Positions 1 to 5,299 of a DNA stretch of 5,492 nucleotides are shown here, one piece after another (position 1 is the first letter of the stretch; each line of letters opens with the position of its first letter). Below the pieces are notes generated by a model that was given only the letters and a program-made list of their open reading frames with translations, did no database searches and was not told the DNA's origin. Position numbers and translations under genes: made by a program. Origin of the DNA: an uncultured Gemmatimonadota bacterium (GTDB lineage Bacteria > Gemmatimonadota > Gemmatimonadetes > Longimicrobiales > Gaopeijiaceae); the NCBI GenBank assembly GCA_937136445.1, contig CAKZOQ010000051.1, forward strand, positions 1-5,492. The letters run 5' to 3'.

Positions 1-850
1 AGATCTCCGCCAGCGCTGGCCGGTTGAGCCCCGCCACCGTAGCGAAGTCGATCCCGGCAGCCCGCTCCTTCCGGCCCAACTCCTCCGTCGCCTCCCGCAG
101 CCGCTGCTCCAGGACCGCCGTCTGACCACGGTCGCCGGCGGTCCTGGCCCGCTGGAGATCCTCGCCCAGCTCCTCCAGCTCGGACCGGGACGCCTCCAGC
201 GCACTCTCGAGGCCACTCACCTGGTCGCGGAGCCCGGAGATCAACCGACGGCTGGTCTCCTGAAGGCTGTCGAGTCGCTGCGTCAGCTCCCGCACTTCCG
301 CCCGCTCGCGCCGCAGCGGCAGCATGATCAGGGCCACCAGGGCAGCGGCGGCGACGAGTCCAGCCAGGGTCCAGAGGAGGGGCGAGCCTGCGCTTGACCT
401 GGTAGGAGCTCCGGCGGACGGCTGCACCGGGACCGGCTCCTGCGGATCCACGGGAGACGGCTCCAGCTCCGGGTCGATGGGATCCAAAGGGCCGGGCGGG
501 TCCAGGTCCTTGGTGGGTGGGAGGGAGTGGGTCCGGCCGGGAGATTCCCGGTGGAAGCGGAGCGTGGGGCCCGAGGCCCCGAGGGAGATCCGGTCCCCCT
601 CTTCGAGCCGGACGCGTCCCCGGACCCAGGTACCGTTCAGGATCGTCCCGTTCGTGCTCCCGGCGTCCCGGACGTACCAGTCGTCGTCGTCGAGCTCGAG
701 GACCGCGTGGCGGGCCGACACCGCCAGGTCGAGCTCCGCGTCCAGCCGGAGGTCCGACTCGGCGGCCCGTCCGATGACCACCGGCCCGGTCCGGAATCGG
801 ACCAGGCTTCCGGCCTTCCCACCGGTCAGGACGCTCAGCCTCATGCTCAC
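1..850 (-). CDS. FHA-domain, single-pass membrane, coiled-coil protein (partial; C-terminus beyond left edge)
   Basis: The reading frame is open from a GTG at 850 (M-S-M-R-L-S-V-L-T) to the left edge, giving 283 complete residues. Residues 5-100 form an FHA domain, a phosphothreonine-binding fold. The signature positions are present: G27-R28, S45-x-x-H48 and T66-N67-G68, with N72 following. Residues 101-157 are a Pro/Asp/Glu-rich linker. Residues 158-177 (LLWTLAGLVAAAALVALIML) are one membrane helix, followed by R/E-rich sequence. Residues 180-265 are a charged coiled coil. The last residues (IDFATVAGLNRPALAEI) resemble the entry to the trypsin-like domain found in some FHA-membrane proteases; that is inference, since the catalytic part is outside the window. 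The GTG start is preferred because CGGAGG lies 8 bases upstream; ATG at 844 would be 14 away. Only 22 bases separate it from the cysteine peptidase gene, so the two are probably cotranscribed. The N-terminal FHA would face the cytoplasm and recruit phosphorylated partners. Confidence 0.88.
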   Translation of the reverse strand, partial: MSMRLSVLTGGKAGSLVRFRTGPVVIGRAAESDLRLDAELDLAVSARHAVLELDDDDWYVRDAGSTNGTILNGTWVRGRVRLEEGDRISLGASGPTLRFHRESPGRTHSLPPTKDLDPPGPLDPIDPELEPSPVDPQEPVPVQPSAGAPTRSSAGSPLLWTLAGLVAAAALVALIMLPLRRERAEVRELTQRLDSLQETSRRLISGLRDQVSGLESALEASRSELEELGEDLQRARTAGDRGQTAVLEQRLREATEELGRKERAAGIDFATVAGLNRPALAEI

Positions 851-872
851 GATGGCGGCCTCCGCGGGTCGC

Positions 873-1757
873 CTAGACGAGCACCGGGTCGCTCAGGTCC
901 AAGGTGCCCTGGCCTCCCTGGTAGGACATGAAACCGGGGTCGGAGTTCTCCACGTACTGCACCCCCTCCCACGGATCCAGGATCACCAGATCGGCCCCGT
1001 CGGCCGTGGGGCCCACACAGCAGGTCCAGTGCCCGCCCCCAGCGCCCCAGAGCCACCCCACGATGGCCGGCTTGGTCGGTGTGCACTTCCTGAGCTCCTC
1101 CAGAAGCGCCGCCGGGGCCATGCCGCCGGCGTCCCGGGCCGTCGACACCCGGTGGGGCTGCTCCAGGAGCACCCGGATGAGGGGGGCGTTCATCGACCCC
1201 ACGTTGATCCAGTCATGCGCATTGCTCGCCACGGCGCCCAGCGCCGACACGCCTTCGTGGAGGCGTCCGGCTTCGGCCAGCGCCACGAGACCCCGGATGA
1301 ACTGCTCGTTGACCTGATTGGCGGCGAGCCGGTGCACGCCGCGCTTGACCATGGCCACGCAGGCCGGTCCGCACGAGTTGCCCCGCTCCTGGAGGACGAA
1401 GTTGTGCCACCGCCCGTCCCGGTCCTTCTCCTGCTGCCACTTCCCGGGTGTGTACCCGGGGATGTTCACCGGCGCGGCCGCGGCCCTGTGGGTCTGGAGG
1501 TGGAAGGCCTGCGTGAGGTACCGATGGACGTTCGTGTACTTGGTGGTCCACTTCGCCGCCGGCACCTTCGCCATCTCCTTCTGCACCTCCGCAGGGGTGG
1601 CGGGGGGCATCGTCCGCTTCAGCAACGCAACGAGGTCATGGAGCGAACTGCGCCGGAACCGCTCGAAATGGCTGTTGTCCTTCCGGAGCTCGATCTCGAA
1701 TTTGTCGTACCGGAACATAGGCGCATTCGGGCAGGAGGAGACTCGTGGCTCCGGCAT
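873..1757 (-). CDS. Papain/C39-like cysteine peptidase with unknown N-terminal region
   Basis: This 294-residue protein carries the papain-like/C39 peptidase layout in its C-terminal half. An oxyanion-hole glutamine (Q123) sits in LQERGNSCGPACVAMV with the nucleophile C129. A histidine follows in GGHWTCC (H243), and an aspartate in LVILDPWEG (D261). Spacing and order match the C39_2/papain-like family; the cleaved substrate is unknown. Residues 1-115 match no domain I recognise. They are rich in charged residues and aromatics and may bind the substrate or a partner. There is no signal peptide or membrane segment, and no exporter ABC domain is fused, so this is not a bacteriocin transporter. 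The start is uncertain: neither ATG 1757 nor the in-frame ATG at 1718 (M14) has a clear Shine-Dalgarno sequence. It is the first gene of a likely operon with the FHA protein, and its start lies 104 bases from the divergent amidase gene. Alternative: a pseudoenzyme or transglutaminase-like enzyme, less likely because all catalytic positions are present. Confidence 0.85.
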   Translation of the reverse strand: MPEPRVSSCPNAPMFRYDKFEIELRKDNSHFERFRRSSLHDLVALLKRTMPPATPAEVQKEMAKVPAAKWTTKYTNVHRYLTQAFHLQTHRAAAAPVNIPGYTPGKWQQEKDRDGRWHNFVLQERGNSCGPACVAMVKRGVHRLAANQVNEQFIRGLVALAEAGRLHEGVSALGAVASNAHDWINVGSMNAPLIRVLLEQPHRVSTARDAGGMAPAALLEELRKCTPTKPAIVGWLWGAGGGHWTCCVGPTADGADLVILDPWEGVQYVENSDPGFMSYQGGQGTLDLSDPVLV

Positions 1758-1850
1758 TAGTGGTTGTCCGGGCCCGTCACCACAAGGAGTCCGCTCTCGC
1801 GTCGGCCCCCTCCCTGGCCTGGGCGCCCCCGCCTCCGCATGATGTTCGTG

Positions 1851-1855
1851 GGAGG
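1851..1855 (+). promoter_or_regulatory. Ribosome binding site deciding the amidase start
   Basis: GGAGG lies 6 bases before ATG 1862. This supports starting the amidase there rather than at the in-frame GTG 1745. The GTG has its own AGGAGG (1733-1738, 6-base spacer), but that site lies inside the opposite-strand peptidase gene and its extension shows no domain or signal-peptide character. Confidence 0.7.
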
Positions 1856-1861
1856 AAGGCC

Positions 1862-2518
1862 ATGGAGATCATCGACCGCACCGCCGAGACCGCGGGCACG
1901 ACCCGCACGCGCAACGACCCGCCGAAGCAGATCTACAGCCGGCACGACCGGCAATCGCTGGATCAGGTGCGGGGGGCCTTCTTGCACCAGACGTACTTCT
2001 TCAACCCGAATCCGTCCCGCTACGACCATACCATCGCCCACTTCGTGATCCTCCGACGGGGCGACGTGCTTCAGGTGCGGCCGCTCACGGCCGGGCTGAA
2101 CAGTGTCTCCAACGGGCGGGCCGTGGACATCGAGTTCGAGGGTCGCTACCCCTCGCTGCGTCAGATCCGGCACCTCCGACGAACCGACGCCCCGGTGCCG
2201 CATCCGACCCTTCCGCAGCTCCTGGCGGGACGCGCGCTTCTCCGCCACCTCCGCGACACCCAGGGCATCGCGCACGTCTGGGGGCACCGACAGGCCAGTC
2301 GCATGGAGCGGGACAACTGCCCGGGCCCGCAGCTCTGGTACAACGTGGGGGAGTGGGCGGTGCGGAACCTGGGGCTGACCAGCACCGGTCTGCGGGAGTC
2401 CATACCGGTGGCCTGGCGCACCGAACGCTCGCTGGAGCTCGTCTGGCCCTCCCCGCTGGACGATCCCTGGGACGACGCTCGGTTCGACACGATGATCTCG
2501 CGAGTGAACCGGTGGTGA
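1862..2518 (+). CDS. Amidase_2/PGRP-like N-acetylmuramoyl-L-alanine amidase domain protein
   Basis: This 218-residue protein has the zinc-amidase (T7 lysozyme/PGRP) pattern. H42 lies in LHQTY, followed by YDHTIAHFVILRRGDVLQV (residues 54-72). Next come NGRAVDIEFEG (84-94), with H142 in GHRQAS and C153 in DNCPGP. H42, H142 and C153 are the expected zinc ligands. Family members cut the MurNAc-L-Ala amide bond of peptidoglycan or only recognise it. The position two before the cysteine, a catalytic lysine in T7 lysozyme, is D151 here, so activity is not assured. The 50-residue tail (169-218) is unassigned. No signal peptide is seen, so delivery to the wall would need another route, or the target may be intracellular or foreign. 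ATG 1862 is chosen because GGAGG stands 6 bases upstream; an in-frame GTG at 1745, also with a good ribosome site, would add 39 residues. It is the first gene of a plus-strand unit; the next start is 13 bases after its stop. Confidence 0.82.
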   Translation: MEIIDRTAETAGTTRTRNDPPKQIYSRHDRQSLDQVRGAFLHQTYFFNPNPSRYDHTIAHFVILRRGDVLQVRPLTAGLNSVSNGRAVDIEFEGRYPSLRQIRHLRRTDAPVPHPTLPQLLAGRALLRHLRDTQGIAHVWGHRQASRMERDNCPGPQLWYNVGEWAVRNLGLTSTGLRESIPVAWRTERSLELVWPSPLDDPWDDARFDTMISRVNRW

Positions 2519-2531
2519 GGAGCGTCCCGCG

Positions 2532-3092
2532 ATGATGCCGCGGCGCTTCGTGCTCGGGTTGGACGCAGACGATGCCGACATCCCTGGCGTCTTCGGCGTC
2601 CCCCATGCACGGATTCCCGGGAGCTGGCGGATCCTCTGTTCCTACGCCGATGGCAAGCGGCACAAGGCGCGGATCTTCCGCACCCTCGAGGAGGAGGGGC
2701 AGGTCGAGGCCCGGGGGAGTTGGGAGTGGCATCACGTGGTGGAAGCCCAGCACTACGCGGACATCGACGTCCTGGGGCGGCTGGAACGCATGTACGAGGA
2801 GGTGCTTCCGTGCGTCCTTCTCCATCGGGAGGAGCACATCGCCTACAACCAGCTCCTTCACACCCGGGCCACCGACGAACTCCACCGGGTGGGCGGGCTT
2901 CCCCGGGCGATGAAGGAACGGGCGGCGAAGACCGCGGCCCACGCGCGTGACCCGACCAACCACGCGGCGTTGCGGGCACGCATGGACGGTCTCCAGCGCC
3001 TGTACGATCGGGCGTACCAGGGGGACCCGGTGCTCCAGACCGTCGCGCGACGTGTTCTCGACGAGGCGCGGGAGGCCCTCCGAAGGCGCTGA
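2532..3092 (+). CDS. Small protein with WHH-type (HNH/endonuclease VII-like) nuclease motif
   Basis: This 186-residue soluble protein centres on SWEWHHVVEAQHYADI (residues 63-78), followed by CVLLHREEHIAYNQLLH (94-110). The W66-H67-H68-x-x-E71 pattern, the H98-x3-H102 pair and N106 resemble the histidine-rich treble-clef nucleases of the HNH/endonuclease VII superfamily. That superfamily includes the WHH/AHH families that act as DNA- or RNA-cutting toxin domains. If correct, the histidines hold one catalytic metal ion. The N-terminus (1-60) is a compact region beginning FVLGLDADDADIPGVFG. The C-terminus (120-186) is charged and helical. There is no secretion signal or toxin-delivery domain, and no adjacent small acidic protein that would look like an immunity factor. 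AGGAG at 2518-2522 sits 9 bases before ATG 2532, overlapping the amidase stop, so the two genes are translationally linked. The ORF and start are secure; the nuclease assignment rests on motif pattern alone and could be a different metal-binding protein. Confidence 0.72.
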   Translation: MMPRRFVLGLDADDADIPGVFGVPHARIPGSWRILCSYADGKRHKARIFRTLEEEGQVEARGSWEWHHVVEAQHYADIDVLGRLERMYEEVLPCVLLHREEHIAYNQLLHTRATDELHRVGGLPRAMKERAAKTAAHARDPTNHAALRARMDGLQRLYDRAYQGDPVLQTVARRVLDEAREALRRR

Positions 3093-3191
3093 CCCCGCCG
3101 GTCTGGCGCGCGTGCCACCGGATCGGCACTCTGGGGGCCACCGACGTGGACGAGCGGACGCCCCTGCACCTGGACAGGAACGGAGGATCTC

Positions 3192-3881
3192 ATGAACGGT
3201 TTCGCCGGCATTCTCGAAGCGCTCGCAGCCCTCTCCTGGCCGCTCCTGGTCCTCTTCGTCTTCGTCCGCTTCGCCCCTGCCCTCAACGAGCTCATCTCGT
3301 CGGCGCGGAGCCGGAAGTTCACCCTGAAGGTCGGGGGTCAAGAGCTTTCCATGGAGGAGGTCCGGGCCCAGCAGTCCAACCTCATCGCCGATCTCCAGAA
3401 CCAGGTGGCCTCGCTCCGGGAGGCGCTGTCCGACGGCGAGGAGGGGACGACCCTCCGGCTCCCCGAGCGACGGCCGCAGCCGGCCCCGGCGACGAGTTCT
3501 CCGGCCCGGATCCTCTGGGTGGACGACCAGATCAAGAACAACAGCTACTACGTGGAGCAGCTGACCCGAGGCGGGGTCGAGGTGGACCTGGCCGAGAACA
3601 CCGCCGAGGGACTCCGGGCGTTCGCGAACCACTCCTACCGGCTGGTGGTCTCGGACATCGGCCGCAAGGAGGGCGACCGCTATAACCGCGACGCGGGCAT
3701 GGAACTCCTGCGGGACCTTCGGAAGTCCGCGGTGAAGGCCCCGGTGGTCCTCTTCACCTCGGGCGCCGGGGTGAAGGAGCGAGCGGAGGAGGCGACCGCC
3801 CTCGGGGCGGACCTCATCACCGATTCCGGGACGGAGCTCGTGCAGTTCCTCCGGCGCCACCTCCCTGAGTGGGACAACTGA
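3192..3881 (+). CDS. Membrane-anchored response-regulator receiver (REC) protein without output domain
   Basis: This 229-residue protein has three parts. An N-terminal hydrophobic helix (about residues 8-30, with LSWPLLVLFVFVRFAPAL) anchors it. A charged coiled-coil stretch follows (about 52-80), then a Pro-rich linker. A receiver domain fills residues 105-224. Receiver landmarks are the acidic pair D111-D112 in ILWVDDQ, the likely phospho-acceptor D155 in LVVSDIG, and T189/S190 in VLFTSG. The conserved lysine near the end of strand 5 is not evident; the site reads LITDSGT (T210), so phosphorylation chemistry may be altered. No DNA-binding or enzymatic output follows. It probably works at the membrane by binding partners through its REC surface. 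GGAGG at 3182-3186, 5 bases before the ATG, supports this start. It lies 99 bases after the WHH gene on the same strand, so it could share that transcript or have its own promoter. No cognate histidine kinase is visible. Confidence 0.85.
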   Translation: MNGFAGILEALAALSWPLLVLFVFVRFAPALNELISSARSRKFTLKVGGQELSMEEVRAQQSNLIADLQNQVASLREALSDGEEGTTLRLPERRPQPAPATSSPARILWVDDQIKNNSYYVEQLTRGGVEVDLAENTAEGLRAFANHSYRLVVSDIGRKEGDRYNRDAGMELLRDLRKSAVKAPVVLFTSGAGVKERAEEATALGADLITDSGTELVQFLRRHLPEWDN

Positions 3882-3987
3882 GCCGCCTCGCCGCCACGGT
3901 GTCCGTGCCCGTCGGTTCGTCGGTCCCGCGCTCCACCTGGCCGGATCGGAGCGACGGAGGCCGCGGTTGGGCGGTGAGGACGACCCG

Positions 3988-4449
3988 CTAGACCCAGCGC
4001 CGGACGGACTCGCGATACCTCCGGTAGTCGGCTCCGAACCGCTCCGTCAGGTACCGTTCCTCCGGCACCACCGTCCAGCGCCGGAGAGCCCACGCCACGA
4101 AAACCGCCAGAAGGATGGCCCAAAGGCTCTGGTAGCGCAGGCCCATCCCGGTCAGGATGGCGAGAAGCGCCAGGTAGATGGGGTTTCGGCTGAGTCGGAA
4201 GGGGCCGGTGGTCACCAGGGCGGTGGTCTCCCGGTCGTGATCCGCGGAAGTCCCGGCCCGGGAGAGGGTGAATTGGCTCCAGAGAAGGAGCGCCGCGCCT
4301 GGGACGAGGAGCACCACCCCCAGGAGCTCGGAGACTTCGTCGGCCAGGGGGAAGGGGAGGGGGAGGAAGCGGGTGAGGAGGAGGCTCGCCACCAGCCAGC
4401 CCAGGAGGAATCGGGTGGGGTGGATGGCCCCGGACGGGTTGTCGGCCAT
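3988..4449 (-). CDS. Isoprenylcysteine carboxyl methyltransferase-like (ICMT/PEMT family) membrane protein
   Basis: This 153-residue integral membrane protein has about four hydrophobic helices (roughly 12-28, 41-60, 88-105 and 108-124). It carries the C-terminal signature of bacterial ICMT/PEMT-like methyltransferases: GPFRLSRNPIYL (82-93), E130-E131-x-Y133-L, FGADYRRYRESVRRW (138-152). In family enzymes this region binds S-adenosylmethionine at the membrane face. Eukaryotic ICMT methylates prenylated C-terminal cysteines, but the substrates of bacterial homologues are mostly unknown, so none is assigned. The length is normal for the bacterial family. It is the last gene of a three-gene minus-strand unit, 21 bases after the XRE regulator. 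It converges on the REC gene, whose stop is 106 bases away. No strong Shine-Dalgarno precedes ATG 4449. Confidence 0.85.
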   Translation of the reverse strand: MADNPSGAIHPTRFLLGWLVASLLLTRFLPLPFPLADEVSELLGVVLLVPGAALLLWSQFTLSRAGTSADHDRETTALVTTGPFRLSRNPIYLALLAILTGMGLRYQSLWAILLAVFVAWALRRWTVVPEERYLTERFGADYRRYRESVRRWV

Positions 4450-4470
4450 GAGGATTCCGGAGTGGGGGAC

Positions 4471-4689
4471 TCAGCCCTCGTCTTCGTCGATCCAGAAGAT
4501 CTCTTCCACGGAGACGCCGAAGTGGTGGGCCAGGAGGAGGGCGATGGTCGTGGCGGGAACGAAGCGCCCGACCTCGATGGTGCTGATGGTCTTCCGGGAG
4601 ACGCCGATGGCGTCGGCGAGCTGCTGCTGGGTCATGCGGCGCTCGGCCCGCAGGACGTGGAGTCGGTTCTTCAGCTCGACGTCACGCAC
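4471..4689 (-). CDS. Small XRE/Cro-type helix-turn-helix transcriptional regulator
   Basis: This 72-residue protein is almost entirely one XRE DNA-binding domain. It begins with VELKNRLHVLRAERRMTQ, then QQLADAIGVSRKTISTIEVGR (residues 22-42) as the helix-turn-helix, and closes with ALLLAHHFGVSVEEIFW (50-66). Members of this single-domain class bind short palindromic operators as dimers and are often encoded beside a small membrane protein that may control them. The same pairing is seen here. The start is GTG 4689 in GTGCGTGA, whose last three bases are the stop of the upstream membrane-protein gene. The 8-base overlap and the lack of a clear ribosome site imply translational coupling. The three phased repeats at 5180-5237, upstream of the operon, are the obvious candidate operators, which would make it autoregulatory; that link is inference. 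Confidence 0.92.
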   Translation of the reverse strand: MRDVELKNRLHVLRAERRMTQQQLADAIGVSRKTISTIEVGRFVPATTIALLLAHHFGVSVEEIFWIDEDEG

Positions 4690-5164
4690 CGGGTCGCACG
4701 TCCGGTGACGGCTCGGCCAGGTCCCGGTCCTGAACCAGGAAGACGGTGGCGAAGGAGATGAGGAGCACCGCCAGGATCAGGTCCAGGGTGAACTCGGTGG
4801 GGAGGGCCTCCAAACGCTCGGCGAAGGACTCCAGGACGACGACGACCAGCAGCGTGGTGAGCCAGGAGCCCATCTTGGCCTGGCGGAGGGTGTGGTGGAC
4901 GAAGCCGTCCTCTCCCCGGTAGACGCGCCATTCGGTGGTGGAGCGGTTCCGGATCTTCCAGAGGCCGATGGGGACGAACGCTACGAAGACCCCGGCGGCC
5001 GTCACCAGCGTCGCCACGTCCACCCACCCTTCCAGGGCGGGATCCAACAGGTGACCCGCGGTCTGGGCGGTGTAGCTCAGCCCCAGGGAGAAGATCGCAA
5101 GGACGCTGTAGCGCCGATGTCGATCGCCGATGTCGGCGACGGAGGGGGAGGAGCGTGAGGGCAT
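4682..5164 (-). CDS. Four-helix integral membrane protein, partner of XRE regulator
   Basis: I do not recognise this 160-residue protein by family. It has four hydrophobic segments arranged as two hairpins: about residues 20-38, 49-69, 98-115 and 125-144. A polar loop of about 28 residues lies between them (70-97, containing R-N-R-S-T-T-E-W-R and R-G-E-D-G-F). The layout resembles small two-hairpin membrane proteins such as the DUF2178 type, which are encoded beside short XRE regulators and are thought to sequester or signal to them. I make that comparison on architecture only. ATG 5164 is preceded by GGGAG at 5172-5176 with a 7-base spacer. The gene ends inside the start of the XRE gene (stop at 4682-4684), so the two are co-translated. 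It is the first gene of the operon and lies 16 bases downstream of the nearest 16-base repeat (5180-5237). Confidence 0.85.
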   Translation of the reverse strand: MPSRSSPSVADIGDRHRRYSVLAIFSLGLSYTAQTAGHLLDPALEGWVDVATLVTAAGVFVAFVPIGLWKIRNRSTTEWRVYRGEDGFVHHTLRQAKMGSWLTTLLVVVVLESFAERLEALPTEFTLDLILAVLLISFATVFLVQDRDLAEPSPDVRPGA

Positions 5165-5179
5165 GTGGGGGCTCCCGAG

Positions 5180-5237
5180 GGTATGGAAAGGTATCGTAGT
5201 GATACCGGAACGTGTCGTGATGATACCTTAAGGTGTC
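5180..5237 (-). promoter_or_regulatory. Three 21-base-phased 16-base elements, candidate operator array
   Basis: Three imperfect copies lie at 5180-5195 (GGTATGGAAAGGTATC), 5201-5216 (GATACCGGAACGTGTC) and 5222-5237 (GATACCTTAAGGTGTC). Consensus is GRTAYSNNAASGTRTC. Copies two and three match at 13 of 16 bases, and each is an approximate inverted repeat. The period is exactly 21 bases (two helical turns), so bound dimers would lie on one face of the DNA. Between copies, GGTATC-N5-GATACC (5190-5206) forms a second perfect 6-base inverted repeat. This stretch is less GC-rich than its surroundings and sits just upstream of the membrane-protein ATG, as expected for a promoter-operator. No -35/-10 pair with convincing spacing could be placed. 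Confidence 0.65.
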
Positions 5238-5259
5238 ATAAGCTCGCCCCCGGCACAAG

Positions 5260-5279
5260 CTGCCAGCCGTTCCCGGCAG
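5260..5279 (-). terminator. Possible hairpin terminator of the ABC exporter gene
   Basis: Read on the minus strand, CTGCCGG-GAACGG-CTGGCAG forms a 7-pair stem (one G-T wobble) with a 6-base loop. It starts about 20 bases after the stop of the ABC gene. Only CTTG follows, not a real T-run, so termination by this hairpin alone is doubtful. Its position between the ABC gene and the operator array fits an operon boundary. Confidence 0.35.
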
Positions 5280-5299
5280 GCTTCAGGCCAGCCCCCCCC

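Noticed and set aside
324..1760. 478-residue plus-strand open frame across the peptidase and FHA genes
   Set aside because: Antisense to a complete C39-like catalytic set and a complete FHA domain. The translated composition is low-complexity Ser/Arg/Gly with no domain.
3093..3191. Terminator or promoter in the 99-base gap before the REC gene
   Set aside because: A 5-base stem (GTGCC/GGCAC, 3112-3129) exists without a T-run, and no convincing -35/-10 pair was found. It remains undecided whether the REC gene is in the same transcript.
2085..3860. 591-residue minus-strand open frame spanning the amidase, WHH and REC genes
   Set aside because: It lies antisense to three genes with clear domains, start sites and ribosome sites. 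Its translation is Arg/Pro/Gly-rich with no recognisable motif, which is typical of antisense frames in GC-rich DNA.
3882..3987. Convergent terminator between the REC and methyltransferase-like genes
   Set aside because: Small stems are possible (CACGG/CCGTG at 3895-3907; CGCTCC/GGAGCG at 3929-3953), but neither is followed by a T-run and short stems are expected by chance at this GC content.
3967..4761. 264-residue plus-strand frame rich in Gly, Glu and Asp
   Set aside because: Mirror of the methyltransferase-like and XRE genes, both with strong family signatures on the minus strand.
5180..5237. CRISPR-like array
   Set aside because: There are only three 16-base imperfect copies with 5-base gaps and internal symmetry. 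That is far too short for repeat-spacer units, so operators explain it better.
4671..5258. Minus-strand frame whose N-terminus contains repeated Y-D-T-x-R-Y-H units
   Set aside because: The peptide repeats only reflect the 21-base (7-codon) period of the operator array read in frame. The remainder is a shadow of the four-helix membrane-protein gene.
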